NCBI GenBank assembly: GCA_002839675.1
Contig: PGYM01000002.1
Coordinates: 476,111 to 540,110, forward strand
Reading direction: 5' to 3'
Source: Methanomicrobiales archaeon HGW-Methanomicrobiales-1
Lineage (GTDB): Archaea > Halobacteriota > Methanomicrobia > Methanomicrobiales > Methanospirillaceae
DNA length: 64,000 bases
Shown: in pieces, positions 25,068 through 33,927 of the stretch
How the letters are laid out: each line of letters begins with the position of its first letter
How positions within the stretch are numbered: the stretch's first letter is position 1
Notes under the pieces: model-generated
The model's database searches: none
The model's input: the letters and a program-made list of their open reading frames with translations, nothing else
Told to the model about the DNA's origin: nothing
Position numbers and translations under genes: made by a program

Positions 25068-25613
25068 ATGATACAGGAAGTCAAGATTGCCGGAAGCAGG
25101 GTGGGTGTCCTTATTGGAAAAGGCGGAGCTACCAAGAGAGAGCTCGAGGCCAAAACCCACGCCACCATCACCATCGACAGCAAAGAGGGGATCGTAAAAG
25201 TTGAAGGGACTGAAGAGCACACGATCTCCCTTCTCCGGTGTGTCGAGATCATCAACGCCATCAACTACGGATTCTCTCCGGAACGCGCATTCGAGATGAT
25301 CGATGATGAAGATCTTCTGCTCGAAGTCATTGATCTTTCGGGAATGGCAGATGGTCCGCGCCAGCTGGACCGGCTCCGGGGCCGGATCATCGGCAAGGAT
25401 GGCAGGGCACGGGAACAGATCGAAGATATGACCGATGTGGAGATCTCGGTGTTCGGGAAGACCGTTGCCATGATCGGCTATCCTGAGCAGCTCAAAACCG
25501 CCCGGACTGCCGTGGACATGCTGATTGAGGGCGTGCCCCACGAGAATGTCTTTGCTTTCCTTGACCGGAAGAAGAAAGAAGCAAAACAGGATATGATAAG
25601 TTATTATTATTGA
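25068..25613 (+). CDS. Dim2/Pno1-like protein with two KH domains
   Basis: RNA-binding protein of 181 aa with two KH GxxG motifs: VLIGKGGATKRELEAKT near 14 and GRIIGKDGRAREQIEDMT near 104. This is the archaeal homologue type of Dim2/Pno1, acting at the 3' end of small-subunit rRNA during ribosome assembly. NYGFSPERAFEM near 66 and VPHENVFAFLDRKKKEAKQD at the end are conserved in the family. A TATA-like aaaatataatc lies at about 25031-25041, giving a short leader with the aaggtga Shine-Dalgarno site at 25053-25059, so it probably has its own promoter besides reading on from rio1. Confidence 0.92.
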   Translation: MIQEVKIAGSRVGVLIGKGGATKRELEAKTHATITIDSKEGIVKVEGTEEHTISLLRCVEIINAINYGFSPERAFEMIDDEDLLLEVIDLSGMADGPRQLDRLRGRIIGKDGRAREQIEDMTDVEISVFGKTVAMIGYPEQLKTARTAVDMLIEGVPHENVFAFLDRKKKEAKQDMISYYY

Positions 25614-25659
25614 TTGCGGCAATATTTGAAAATCCCGCAACAATATTTATAAGTTTGCT

Positions 25660-25750
25660 GTATTTCCACTGGAGAATAAATATCGAATAAAAGCGTAATT
25701 TTAAAAAATACCGAAAATACATGAGTGTTTCAGTGGAATTAAAGGGGTTT
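25660..25750 (+). promoter_or_regulatory. Two ORB-like elements in the hel308 upstream region
   Basis: The first, tatttccactggagaata at 25661-25678, has the inverted TTCCACTGGA core of archaeal origin recognition boxes. The second, 25725-25750, has gtttcagtggaattaaagggg: the dyad half, then an A-tract and a G-string in the order of a full ORB. They lie in an AT-rich 150-base gap before hel308, 4 kb from the probable origin. They could bind Orc1/Cdc6 or be chance; see findings. Confidence 0.4.
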
Positions 25751-25764
25751 AAAAGGGATTTCGC

Positions 25765-27939
25765 ATGCTGATCCATGAACTTCCGATTCCGGCAAGCCTC
25801 AAACACCAGTACACGCAGGCGGGCATCACGGAACTCTATCCACCCCAGGCAGAATGTGTTGAGCGGGGTATGCTCACCGGAAAAAACCTCCTTGTTGCAA
25901 TCCCAACGGCAAGCGGAAAAACCCTTATCGCCGAGATGGCGATGCACGGTCACATCGCTACTGGGGGGAAATGCCTGTATATTGTCCCCTTAAAAGCCCT
26001 CGCAAGCGAGAAATTTGATGAATTCGGTAACAAGGGTGTCCGCGTTGGTATTTCAACAGGCGATCTTGACCGGCGCGATGATATGCTGGGTAGGAACGAT
26101 ATCATTGTTGCTACGAGTGAAAAGGTGGATTCGCTCCTGCGCAACAATGCCCGCTGGATCAGCAATATCACCCTGATTGTTATCGATGAGATTCATCTGA
26201 TCGACTCCGATGGTCGCGGGCCAACGCTTGAAGTCGTGATCGCAAAGATGCGGTGCCGAAATCCGACCATGCAGGTGATCGGGCTTTCCGCAACGATCGG
26301 CAATCCAAAGATGCTTGCAGGCTGGCTGGAAGCCGAACTGGTCACCAGCAACTGGCGCCCGGTCGATCTGCGGCAGGGTGTGTTCTGCAACAACCGCATT
26401 CATTTCAAGGACCGGGAACGCCCGGTAAAACAGGTCTCAAAGAATTTTGATGATCTCAACCTCTGCCTTGATACTATCGAGGAGGGGGGGCAGTGTCTTG
26501 TTTTTGTCTCCTCCCGACGGAATGCAGAAGCGTTCGCAAAGCGGGCTGCCGGCGCAATAAAAAGTGAAGATCCTGCTCTTGCCGCCTATGCAGAGAAGCT
26601 CAGTAAAGGTGCAGAAACGGAGATGGTCAAAACGCTGGCAGCCTGTGTGGCAAAAGGCGCTGCTTTCCACCATGCCGGGCTGAGCCGGCCTGAACGTGCG
26701 ATCGTGGAAGAGGGATTCCGGAAAGGGCTGATTAAGTCCATCTCATCCACACCGACCCTGGCTGCGGGGCTCAACCTGCCTGCACGCCGGGTGATCGTAC
26801 GGGATTACCTGCGGTTTTCTGCCGGCGAGGGGATGCAGCCAATCCCGGCGAGCGAATACCACCAGATGGCGGGAAGAGCCGGCCGGCCGCGACTCGATCC
26901 CTATGGTGAGGCTGTCCTTATCGCAAAAGATGAGGGGCAGGTAGAAGAGCTCTTCGACCGGTATATCGATGCCCCTGCAGAAAATATCCATTCCAAAATT
27001 GCTGAACCCGATGCACTTTACACCCACGTGCTCTCCCTTATCGCATCGGGTTTTGCCGCTACCCGGGCCGAACTCGCCGATTTTATGGACCGGACTTTTT
27101 ATGTCCATGAGCACCGGCAGGGCCGGCTGATGAAAAAAGCCGTGGATGCCGCACTTGCTTTCCTCGTATCATCCGAGATGGTTGTCGAAGTGGGAGAGCA
27201 TCTGGGCGCAACCGAGTTTGGCAGCCTGGTCTCCCGGTTGTATATCGATCCCCGAAGTGCAGCGCTTATTGTCAGCAATCTCCGGAAAAACGACGGTTAT
27301 GCAGATATCGGAGTCCTCCAGACCATCTGCAGTACCCCTGATATGCCTAAGCTCTATGCAAGGAACACCGATCTTCCCGCTCTCGATCGCATGATAGAGG
27401 CGCATGCCGGTGAACTCTGGCTTGAACCGCCGCAGGATGAAGAGGAGTCGGAGCCCTACTACCGGGCACTCAAGACGACGATGCTCCTTTCCGATTGGAC
27501 CGATGAGCTGCCCGATGCAAAGATCTGCGAGCGGTATTCTGTGGGTCCCGGGGATCTCTACGGTATGGTAGAGAGCGTGAACTGGCTGCTCCACGCCAGC
27601 GTTGAACTGGCAAGGATGTTTGCACCCGCTATCCACACGAAGATCAGGGAATATGAGATCTGTATGAAAAATGGGATCCGGCGTGAACTGCTCCCACTCG
27701 TGAAACTGCGTGGAATAGGACGTGTCCGTGCCCGACGCCTTTTTAACAATGGCATTACTTCGCCGGGAACACTGGATGCAGCTGGCATTGAGACGGCAAC
27801 AAAGATCCTTGGACGGGGAATTGCAGAACAGCTCTTTGCACAACTGGATAAATCCCGGCGTTTAACATCAGGAGAGATGGATGCTGATGCACCTAGTGAT
27901 ATTGCACGCGGACAGTCAACGCTGTCAAAATTCGGGTGA
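25765..27939 (+). CDS. hel308: Hel308-type Ski2-like DNA helicase
   Basis: Superfamily 2 helicase (724 aa) that unwinds lagging strands at stalled forks with 3'-5' polarity. The Q-motif region [12 protein letters not shown] is near 24, Walker [15 protein letters not shown] near 44, motif Ib [13 protein letters not shown] near 92, and DEIH box [15 protein letters not shown] near 138. SATIGN follows near 175, [18 protein letters not shown] near 293, and [19 protein letters not shown] (motif VI) near 369. The C-terminal winged helix, ratchet and helix-hairpin-helix region ([18 protein letters not shown] near 650) is complete. A Shine-Dalgarno-like aaaaggga precedes the ATG. The KEOPS gene follows after 4 bases. 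Confidence 0.95.
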   Translation: MLIHELPIPASLKHQYTQAGITELYPPQAECVERGMLTGKNLLVAIPTASGKTLIAEMAMHGHIATGGKCLYIVPLKALASEKFDEFGNKGVRVGISTGDLDRRDDMLGRNDIIVATSEKVDSLLRNNARWISNITLIVIDEIHLIDSDGRGPTLEVVIAKMRCRNPTMQVIGLSATIGNPKMLAGWLEAELVTSNWRPVDLRQGVFCNNRIHFKDRERPVKQVSKNFDDLNLCLDTIEEGGQCLVFVSSRRNAEAFAKRAAGAIKSEDPALAAYAEKLSKGAETEMVKTLAACVAKGAAFHHAGLSRPERAIVEEGFRKGLIKSISSTPTLAAGLNLPARRVIVRDYLRFSAGEGMQPIPASEYHQMAGRAGRPRLDPYGEAVLIAKDEGQVEELFDRYIDAPAENIHSKIAEPDALYTHVLSLIASGFAATRAELADFMDRTFYVHEHRQGRLMKKAVDAALAFLVSSEMVVEVGEHLGATEFGSLVSRLYIDPRSAALIVSNLRKNDGYADIGVLQTICSTPDMPKLYARNTDLPALDRMIEAHAGELWLEPPQDEEESEPYYRALKTTMLLSDWTDELPDAKICERYSVGPGDLYGMVESVNWLLHASVELARMFAPAIHTKIREYEICMKNGIRRELLPLVKLRGIGRVRARRLFNNGITSPGTLDAAGIETATKILGRGIAEQLFAQLDKSRRLTSGEMDADAPSDIARGQSTLSKFG

Positions 27940-27943
27940 CTGA

Positions 27944-28540
27944 ATGACGGGAAACAACGGTACAGCAGGATCACATGATGAAAACAACGGGCACAAAAAC
28001 CAGAAGGTCGGTGGACCTTTTACCTGCAATGGCAGTACCTATGAGATTCGTGCTGCGATCGCAACCATTAATGATCGTGCTGCATTTCTCCAGGACATCC
28101 AGACTATAGCGAATGCGCATAATACCCATATCATCTGTTTTAATGCCGATATGCTTGCGGGAACGCGGCATGCTCATACGGCACTTTGCCATGCAGTACG
28201 CTCCTTTACTAAAGGGAAGATGGTCTCGAATACCCTGGAAATGGAGGCGCTCTTATTTGCTGCAGGTTCCCGGCAGTGTTCCCTGGCTGCACCATTTGGA
28301 ATTCACTCAGGAGAGAACCATCTGTATGTCTGCTGCTATCCGGAGTGCGATAACCTATGGGATGCCCTCGCCCCCTTGATTCATGTTGTGGAAGATGCCT
28401 GGAGCGGTATAGATTCTCAAAAGCAGGCATATCTTATGGATCTGTTCAATATCACCCGGGAAGAACTGGCCACAACCAATGGTGATCGCCTCACCGATCT
28501 CATCCTCGAACGAATTGCCTTACTGGAAGTATACCGGTAA
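27944..28540 (+). CDS. cgi121: KEOPS complex subunit Cgi121
   Basis: Protein of 198 aa matching Cgi121, the KEOPS component that binds the 3' CCA end of tRNA and helps N6-threonylcarbamoyladenosine (t6A37) formation. Family blocks: NADMLAGTRHAHTALCHAVRSF near 66, the conserved NTLEMEALLFAAGSRQCSLAAPFGIH near 97, and a C-terminal LTDLILERIALLEV helix. The first ~28 residues (rich in Asn, Gly and His) are not part of the usual domain and look disordered. The 4-base gap to hel308 indicates a shared transcript, an arrangement frequent in methanogens. Confidence 0.88.
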   Translation: MTGNNGTAGSHDENNGHKNQKVGGPFTCNGSTYEIRAAIATINDRAAFLQDIQTIANAHNTHIICFNADMLAGTRHAHTALCHAVRSFTKGKMVSNTLEMEALLFAAGSRQCSLAAPFGIHSGENHLYVCCYPECDNLWDALAPLIHVVEDAWSGIDSQKQAYLMDLFNITREELATTNGDRLTDLILERIALLEVYR

Positions 28541-28626
28541 GAGTCCAATGGTATGGCAGACACCAGGTGCGCATCCTAAAAAGGGTAGCGATGAGGAATA
28601 TGCCTCGCCGTTAAATGCCTGCTGAA

Positions 28627-29115
28627 TTACTTATTGATATGGGAAAGGATATGGACCGTCTCCGGAAGGATCAGTTCCTTCATTGCAAGGGTGACAGCCG
28701 GTGTTGATCCGGGGATGCAGAAAATTACCTTTCCATAAATCACACCGGCAATTGCACGCGAAAGCATGGATGCTGTTCCGATTTCCTGAATACTTTTCAT
28801 CCGGAAGAATTCACCAAACCCATCTATTTTTTTTTCAAGGAGTGGTGTAACGGCTTCGATAGTACAATCATCAAAAGTCAGGCCGGTCCCCCCATTGATA
28901 ATAATGCAGTTTGCTGTTTTCATAGCTGCATACAGCTCGTTCCGGATCGCATCTATCCGGTCAGGAACAATTGCATAATGGCTTACAGCGATACCGGCTC
29001 CTGTGAGCAAGGTGGATATTGCTGCCCCGCTGGTATCATTTTCCTTGTTTCTTGTGGTGGAAACGGTGATAATTGCCGCAAAAACCTCAATGGATCGCAG
29101 GTGATTCTGGTTCAT
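28627..29115 (-). CDS. moaB: MoaB/MogA-type molybdenum cofactor protein
   Basis: A 162-aa molybdopterin-binding-fold enzyme that adenylylates molybdopterin during molybdenum or tungsten cofactor synthesis. Key block: IIINGGTGLTFDDCTIEAVTPLLEKKIDGFGEFFR near 96-130, with the Asp residues of the active site. SRAIAGVIYGKVIFCIPGSTPAVTLAMKELILPE follows. Length is typical of MoaB. Methanogens need such cofactors for formylmethanofuran dehydrogenase and formate dehydrogenase. Its 5' end faces the AT-rich origin region. Confidence 0.9.
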   Translation of the reverse strand: MNQNHLRSIEVFAAIITVSTTRNKENDTSGAAISTLLTGAGIAVSHYAIVPDRIDAIRNELYAAMKTANCIIINGGTGLTFDDCTIEAVTPLLEKKIDGFGEFFRMKSIQEIGTASMLSRAIAGVIYGKVIFCIPGSTPAVTLAMKELILPETVHILSHINK

Positions 29116-29194
29116 ATGAGTGATAATATGGTAAAAGAAGCATTAATAAAAATCTTAGGTTAAAATAATCGGTATTTTCATGGTTTTCTAGGCG

Positions 29195-29223
29195 CCACCC
29201 CTTTATTTCCAGTGGAGATTTCC
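29195..29223 (-). promoter_or_regulatory. ORB-like element 1
   Basis: On the minus strand it reads tctccactggaaataaag followed by gggtgg: the TCCACTGGA dyad, an A-rich spacer and a G-string, the classic Orc1/Cdc6 box layout. It points toward moaB. Confidence 0.6.
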
Positions 29224-29379
29224 TAAAATTTTACCTCTTCTACCTTTTTCGAAGTAATAAAAAACCTTGAAAATATTTTTCCTGCAATCAATTCGATCAT
29301 TATATATATTAATAATAAAATATATAGAACTGGCTGTTTTTATTGTGTTTAAAATAATACCCAGTGGTATTTTTTAAAA

Positions 29380-29401
29380 GTTCCACACGAAGAAAAGGGG
29401 T
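29380..29401 (+). promoter_or_regulatory. ORB-like element 2
   Basis: Reads gttccacacgaagaaaagg plus ggt: TTCCA core, CGAA, A-tract and G-string. A short dyad tacccagtggta lies just before it at 29359-29370. It is oriented opposite to element 1, with the most AT-rich sequence between them. Confidence 0.55.
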
Positions 29402-29564
29402 CCCCCCCCTCATTACCAAATCATATGATTTCTCCAGGGATTTAAGAAAATTATCAAAGAAATAAGTACAATCTGAAAATACATCCTATAAAATTAAATT
29501 AAAATAATTAGGAATAAATTTTAATATTAGGTCACATTTGGCTTTTTAAAGGGTATATTACATT

Positions 29565-29590
29565 ATTTCCAATCGAAGTGGGGGGGTTAA
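29565..29590 (+). promoter_or_regulatory. ORB-like element 3
   Basis: Reads atttccaatcgaagt followed by a run of seven G and ttaa: the TTCCA..CGAA core and a strong G-string, parallel to element 2. It lies 65 bases before the initiator start and may also serve in autoregulation of that gene. Confidence 0.55.
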
Positions 29591-29654
29591 TATCCTGAAT
29601 ATACCGATCGTTTTTTAGGGTATTCGCACCAATTCTCTCCACTACAGAGTAACT

Positions 29655-30947
29655 ATGCCCGAACCAGAAGACCCATCAACGGGATTATTCAAAAAATATC
29701 TTACCAATAACCGGATATTCAAAGATCGTGAAGTGCTGAGGCACTCCTATCGCCCCCAGATCCTCCCTCACCGAAAACCACAGATTGAAGAAGTGGCGTC
29801 TATTCTTGCCCCTTCTTTGAGGAACGAAACCCCCTCGAATATCCTGATCTATGGGAAGACCGGTACAGGTAAGACGGCCTGTGTACGGTATGTCGGCACC
29901 GAGCTGGAAAAAGCAAGCAGCACGATGGGTCCCGTCTGCCGTCTCGTTCATCTGAACTGTGAAGTGATCGATACCCAGTACCGGGTGCTTGCCCAGATTG
30001 CCAAGAGTCTTGATGTATCTGAAGAACTGGGGAGTGACAAAACACGCACCCACATACCCATGACCGGGTGGCCCACCGATCAGGTGTATGCCGAGCTCAA
30101 GAACCAGCTCGAAGCCAGTGGGGGTGTCCTGGTCATCGTACTGGACGAGATCGACAAACTCGTCAAAAAGAGCGGGGATGACACGCTGTATAATCTCACC
30201 CGCATCAACTCCGATTTGAAAAATTCAAAAGTCAGTATCATCGGTATCTCAAATGACCTGAGTTTCAAGGACTTCTTAGATCCCCGAGTACTCTCCTCAC
30301 TCTCGGAAGAAGAGATCGTATTCCCTCCGTACAATGCACCCCAGCTGGTCGATATCCTTGCACAGCGCGCTGACGGGGCATTTATTGCAGGAGCACTTGC
30401 AGAAGGTGTTATTCCCCTCTGTTCTGCACTGGCGGCACAGGAGCATGGTGACGCCCGGCGGGCACTTGACCTGTTCAGGATCTCAGGTGAATTGGCCGAT
30501 CGGGACGAATCCTCGCAGGTTACCGAGGAACACGTCAAACAAGCGCAGGCAAAGATCGAAACCGATAGCATGATCGAATGCATCGCAACCCTGCCGACCC
30601 AGAGCAAACTGATCCTCTTCTCGATGCTGATCCTGGAGCAGCTGGGCCAGAATATCTTTACGAGCGGGGAAGTCTCACGTATCTACCAGGATATCGCCCC
30701 GGGCATCCAGCTCGATGTGCTCACCCACCGCAGGATCACCGATCTCATCTCGGAACTCAACATGCTCGGGGTGATCAATACCCGGGTCGTGAGTCGCGGG
30801 CGGTATGGCAGGACAAAAGAGATGTGGTTTGACTCCAACACGGACAAGATCCGCGAGGTTGTCCTGAAAGATCCACGGCTCAACGGGCTTAAGGATATTG
30901 ATGTTTCCAAGATGGAAGCAAAGTGGTTGAAAACTTGGTTCAGGTGA
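29655..30947 (+). CDS. cdc6: Orc1/Cdc6 replication initiator
   Basis: AAA+ initiator (430 aa) that recognises origin boxes and loads the MCM helicase. Walker A ILIYGKTGTGKTACVRYV is near residue 56, and Walker B VLVIVLDEIDKLVKK near 157. Sensor 1 is SIIGISNDLSF near 194, the box VII-like DPRVLSSLSEEEIVFPPYN near 210, and sensor 2 HGDARRALDLFRISGELA near 268. A C-terminal winged helix (about 340-420) contains IQLDVLTHRRITDLISELNMLGVI. Length is normal. It is followed at 3 bases by the Lrp-type regulator. Confidence 0.95.
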   Translation: MPEPEDPSTGLFKKYLTNNRIFKDREVLRHSYRPQILPHRKPQIEEVASILAPSLRNETPSNILIYGKTGTGKTACVRYVGTELEKASSTMGPVCRLVHLNCEVIDTQYRVLAQIAKSLDVSEELGSDKTRTHIPMTGWPTDQVYAELKNQLEASGGVLVIVLDEIDKLVKKSGDDTLYNLTRINSDLKNSKVSIIGISNDLSFKDFLDPRVLSSLSEEEIVFPPYNAPQLVDILAQRADGAFIAGALAEGVIPLCSALAAQEHGDARRALDLFRISGELADRDESSQVTEEHVKQAQAKIETDSMIECIATLPTQSKLILFSMLILEQLGQNIFTSGEVSRIYQDIAPGIQLDVLTHRRITDLISELNMLGVINTRVVSRGRYGRTKEMWFDSNTDKIREVVLKDPRLNGLKDIDVSKMEAKWLKTWFR

Positions 30948-30950
30948 TTA

Positions 30951-31445
30951 ATGATGGATGAAAAGGATCTCGAACTCCTCCGTATCTTAGAGGAGAACAG
31001 CCGGCTCTCAGCGGAAGAAATTTCGACCATGACCACTCTCTCAACAGCCGATGTCGAGAGCCGGGTTCACGCACTCGAAGCTGCACAGGTAATAAAACGG
31101 TATTCCACGGTTATCAACTGGGAACGGGCAGGCAACGGCGAGGTCTCGGCGATCATCGAACTGAAAGTCAGTCCTGAACGCGATTTTGGTTATGACCGGA
31201 TCGCAGAACGCCTCTCGCGGTTCCGGCAGGTCAAGACCCTGCGGCTCATGACCGGTACCTACGATCTTCAGCTTGTCGTGTCGGGCAAGAATATGCAGGA
31301 GGTTTCCCGTTTCGTGTCCGAACATGTTGCACCCATGGACCGGATACGCGAGACTGCGACGCATATTATCATGAAGTCGTATAAAGAAAACGGTCACACG
31401 CTTTTTGAGCAGGCGGAGTCTGAGCGTCTCCCGTACTCCTTCTGA
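30951..31445 (+). CDS. Lrp/AsnC-family transcriptional regulator
   Basis: A 164-aa protein with an N-terminal helix-turn-helix (LRILEENSRLSAEEISTMTTLSTADVESRVHALE, residues 9-43) and a C-terminal RAM/ligand domain (about 65-145), including VKTLRLMTGTYDLQLVVSGKNMQEVSRFVSEHV. The ATG at 30951 is followed by a second ATG codon, and either may be used. It lies between orc1 and an aminotransferase, 12 bases from the latter; Lrp regulators next to aminotransferases usually respond to amino acids and control that neighbour. Confidence 0.9.
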   Translation: MMDEKDLELLRILEENSRLSAEEISTMTTLSTADVESRVHALEAAQVIKRYSTVINWERAGNGEVSAIIELKVSPERDFGYDRIAERLSRFRQVKTLRLMTGTYDLQLVVSGKNMQEVSRFVSEHVAPMDRIRETATHIIMKSYKENGHTLFEQAESERLPYSF

Positions 31446-31457
31446 GGTTTTTTGAGA

Positions 31458-32615
31458 ATGCGCAACTTTGTTTCAGAACGGGCGAAAATGATCCCTCCAT
31501 CCGGGATCAGGAAATTTTTTGATCTGGCGCTCACGATGGACAACGTAATCTCGCTGGGTGTCGGCGAACCGGATTTCCGGACGCCCTGGAACATCTGCGA
31601 ATCGAGTATCTACTCCATCGAGCAGGGAACGACTTCCTATACCTCCAACAAAGGCCTCCAGTCATTAAGGGATGCCTTGTCCCGGTATCTCGGTCAGCAC
31701 TACAATCTCCCGTACACCAGCAATGATGAGATCATCATCACCAGCGGGGTATCCGAGGCACTCGATATAGCGATACGTTCTGTTGTTGATCCGGGTGACG
31801 AAGTAGCCATCGCCCAGCCCAGCTATGTCTCCTATGCACCCTGTGTAACCCTTTCGGGAGGAAAGCCGGTCCCGGTCCGGTGCACAGAAAAGGATCACTT
31901 CAAGCTCAATCCCGATGCCCTGCTGGAACAGATCACGCCAAAGACCAAGGCACTGATCATCAACTTCCCCAACAACCCGACCGGAGCGGTGATGAACGGG
32001 AGCGATCTCAAAGCGATCGCCGATATCGTAATCGATAAGGACATCCTGCTGATCAGCGATGAGGTCTACGCAGAATTAACCTACGACAGCACCCATGTTG
32101 CGGCTGCAACGGTCAGTGATCTCTGGGAGCGGACGATCACGCTGAATGGTTTTTCCAAGGCGTATGCAATGACCGGGTGGCGAATCGGGTACCTCTGTGC
32201 CCCTAAGGAGCTTTGCGATGCAGCGCTCAAGATCCACCAGTATATTATGCTCTGTGCGCCCGTGATGGGCCAGGTCGGGGCGCTCGAGGCACTCCGGTCA
32301 GCGGAGGAGGATAAGAACAGCATGGTCAACGAGTACCGCCTCCGGCGCAACATGTTTGTGGCCGGGTTAAACCGTATTGGTCTGACCTGTCATGTGCCAG
32401 AGGGGGCGTTCTATGCATTCCCCTCTGTCAAAAAAACTGGCCTTTCCGATGTGGAATTTGCCGAACGGCTGCTCAAGGAGCAGAAGATAGCGGTTGTTCC
32501 GGGTAGTGTTTTTGGTCCCGGTGGCGAGGATCATCTCCGGTGTGCCTATGCGGTCTCAAGAAAAGATCTGTCAGAAGCACTGGGCCGGATGGAGACGTTT
32601 ATCAACGGTCTCTGA
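31458..32615 (+). CDS. Class I/II PLP-dependent aminotransferase
   Basis: Fold-type I aminotransferase of 385 aa. VISLGVGEPDFRTPWNI is near 31, TSNKGLQSLRDALSRYL near 58, IINFPNNPTGAVM near 170, ISDEVYAELTYD near 199, and NGFSKAYAMTGWRIGYL near 231, with Lys as the PLP ligand. The C-terminal LRCAYAVS carries the carboxylate-binding Arg. I use the ATG at 31458, 10 bases after a gaggt ribosome site; a TTG at 31452 would add two residues. Overall pattern fits archaeal aspartate/aromatic aminotransferases; the amino donor and acceptor cannot be fixed from sequence. Confidence 0.92.
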   Translation: MRNFVSERAKMIPPSGIRKFFDLALTMDNVISLGVGEPDFRTPWNICESSIYSIEQGTTSYTSNKGLQSLRDALSRYLGQHYNLPYTSNDEIIITSGVSEALDIAIRSVVDPGDEVAIAQPSYVSYAPCVTLSGGKPVPVRCTEKDHFKLNPDALLEQITPKTKALIINFPNNPTGAVMNGSDLKAIADIVIDKDILLISDEVYAELTYDSTHVAAATVSDLWERTITLNGFSKAYAMTGWRIGYLCAPKELCDAALKIHQYIMLCAPVMGQVGALEALRSAEEDKNSMVNEYRLRRNMFVAGLNRIGLTCHVPEGAFYAFPSVKKTGLSDVEFAERLLKEQKIAVVPGSVFGPGGEDHLRCAYAVSRKDLSEALGRMETFINGL

Positions 32616-32723
32616 TCCGCTTTTTTTCTTCCCCCTCTCCCCTCCCTCGCTTGCTATTGACCGTTACAAAGGAGACAAGGGATAGTTTATTTTGCACTTC
32701 AACCTATACTACATGAAACAAAT

Positions 32724-33734
32724 ATGAGCTGCACTATCATCGTTGGTGGATTTTTTGGGGATGAGGGCAAAGGCAAGATTGTTGCCCACATTGCCTTCAA
32801 GGATAAACCTGAAATCATCTCCCGCGGCGGTGTGGGTCCGAATGCAGGACACACTGTCCAGGTCGGAGAAAGTACATACGGCGTCCGCATGGTCCCGTCC
32901 GGTTTTGTCTATAAGGACGCGAAACTCTGTATCGGGAGCGGCGTGCTCGTGGATCCCCGGGTGCTGAAATCCGAGGTTGACACCTTAGGGTTAAAAGGGC
33001 GTATCTTCGTGGACAAGCGCTGCGGTATCATCACCGAAGATCACATTGCACGGGATAAGGGGAGCGACCACCTTTCGAAAACGATCGGCAGCACAGGATC
33101 CGGATGCGGACCTGCCAACTCCGACCGGGTCATGCGGGTCTCCCCTCAGGCCAAGGATGTCCCCGAGCTTGCCGAATACCTGCTCGATGTACCCATGGCT
33201 ATCGATAAAGAGCTCAGGAACGGAAAGAATGTCCTGCTGGAAGGTACCCAGGGCTTTGGCATCTCCCTCTATTATGGAACCTATCCTTTCGTGACCAGCA
33301 AAGATACCTCCGCTTCCCAGATTGCGGCAGATAACGGTGTAGGACCGACAAAGATTGATGATGTAGTCGTGGTCTTCAAGGCGTACCCCACCCGTGTCGG
33401 GGAAGGCCCGTTCAGCACCGAGATGTCGTTTGAGAAATCCGATGGCATGGGGATCAAGGAGTTCGGGACCGTCACCCACCGGAAGCGCCGTATCGGCGTC
33501 TGGGATGGGGAGATGGCCAGGTACTCTGCCATGATCAACGGGTGCACGCAGGCTGCGATCACCGGTATTGATCGTGTGGACCAGGACTGCTTTGGCGTCA
33601 GGGAGTATTCGAAGTTGTCCAAGAAGGCAAAGGATTTCCTGAAACAGGCGGAAGATGATATCGGATGCGCCATCCCCCTGATCTCCACCGGCCCTGAAGT
33701 CACCCAGATTATTGATATGAGGAATGAGCTGTAA
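32724..33734 (+). CDS. purA: Adenylosuccinate synthetase, short archaeal form
   Basis: Catalyses GTP-dependent joining of IMP and aspartate in AMP synthesis. The P-loop-like GGFFGDEGKGKIVAH (from residue 8), GGVGPNAGHTVQVG near 35, GSTGSGCGPANSDRVMR near 122, LLEGTQGFGISLYYGTYPFVTSKDT near 172 and PTRVGEGPFSTEM near 217 are all present. VTHRKRRIGVWDGEM follows near 251. At 336 aa it is the shorter archaeal type rather than the ~430-aa bacterial one. The promoter region has an A/T tract at about 32685-32695. The Trm112-like gene overlaps its stop by one base (TAATG). Confidence 0.95.
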   Translation: MSCTIIVGGFFGDEGKGKIVAHIAFKDKPEIISRGGVGPNAGHTVQVGESTYGVRMVPSGFVYKDAKLCIGSGVLVDPRVLKSEVDTLGLKGRIFVDKRCGIITEDHIARDKGSDHLSKTIGSTGSGCGPANSDRVMRVSPQAKDVPELAEYLLDVPMAIDKELRNGKNVLLEGTQGFGISLYYGTYPFVTSKDTSASQIAADNGVGPTKIDDVVVVFKAYPTRVGEGPFSTEMSFEKSDGMGIKEFGTVTHRKRRIGVWDGEMARYSAMINGCTQAAITGIDRVDQDCFGVREYSKLSKKAKDFLKQAEDDIGCAIPLISTGPEVTQIIDMRNEL

Positions 33735-33916
33735 TGAGACGTTCCCTGATGGATATCCTCTGTTGTCCCGTTTGCAAAGGGGATCTCGTGTTATCTGTTA
33801 CCAAAGAGGACGATAAAGAGATCCTGGAAGGCGGACTGCATTGTGCTGCATGCCGGGTGGACTACCCCATCAGCGAAGGCATCCCCAATCTCCTTCCCCA
33901 GACTCACCAGGAATAA
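33734..33916 (+). CDS. Trm112-like small zinc-ribbon protein
   Basis: A 60-aa protein with MDILCCPVCKGDLVL and LHCAACRVDYPISEGIPNLLP: two CxxC pairs for a zinc ribbon and the characteristic YPI..GIPxLLP ending of the Trm112 family. In archaea and eukaryotes Trm112 activates several RNA and protein methyltransferases. The start codon overlaps the purA stop, so translation is coupled. Confidence 0.88.
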   Translation: MRRSLMDILCCPVCKGDLVLSVTKEDDKEILEGGLHCAACRVDYPISEGIPNLLPQTHQE

Positions 33917-33927
33917 GAGGTGGAGGT

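Larger units (their letters stand above)
29116..29654. other. Probable chromosomal replication origin (oriC) next to orc1/cdc6
   Basis: A 539-base gene-free, AT-rich region directly upstream of orc1/cdc6. It contains three candidate origin recognition boxes (29195-29223 reverse, 29380-29401 forward, 29565-29590 forward) around very A/T-rich stretches (for example the ttatatatattaataataa run at about 29298-29316) suited to be the unwinding element. The arrangement of oppositely facing ORBs on both sides of an AT-rich segment beside an initiator gene is the standard archaeal origin plan. It must also hold promoters for moaB and orc1. Origin activity is inferred, not shown. Confidence 0.7.
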
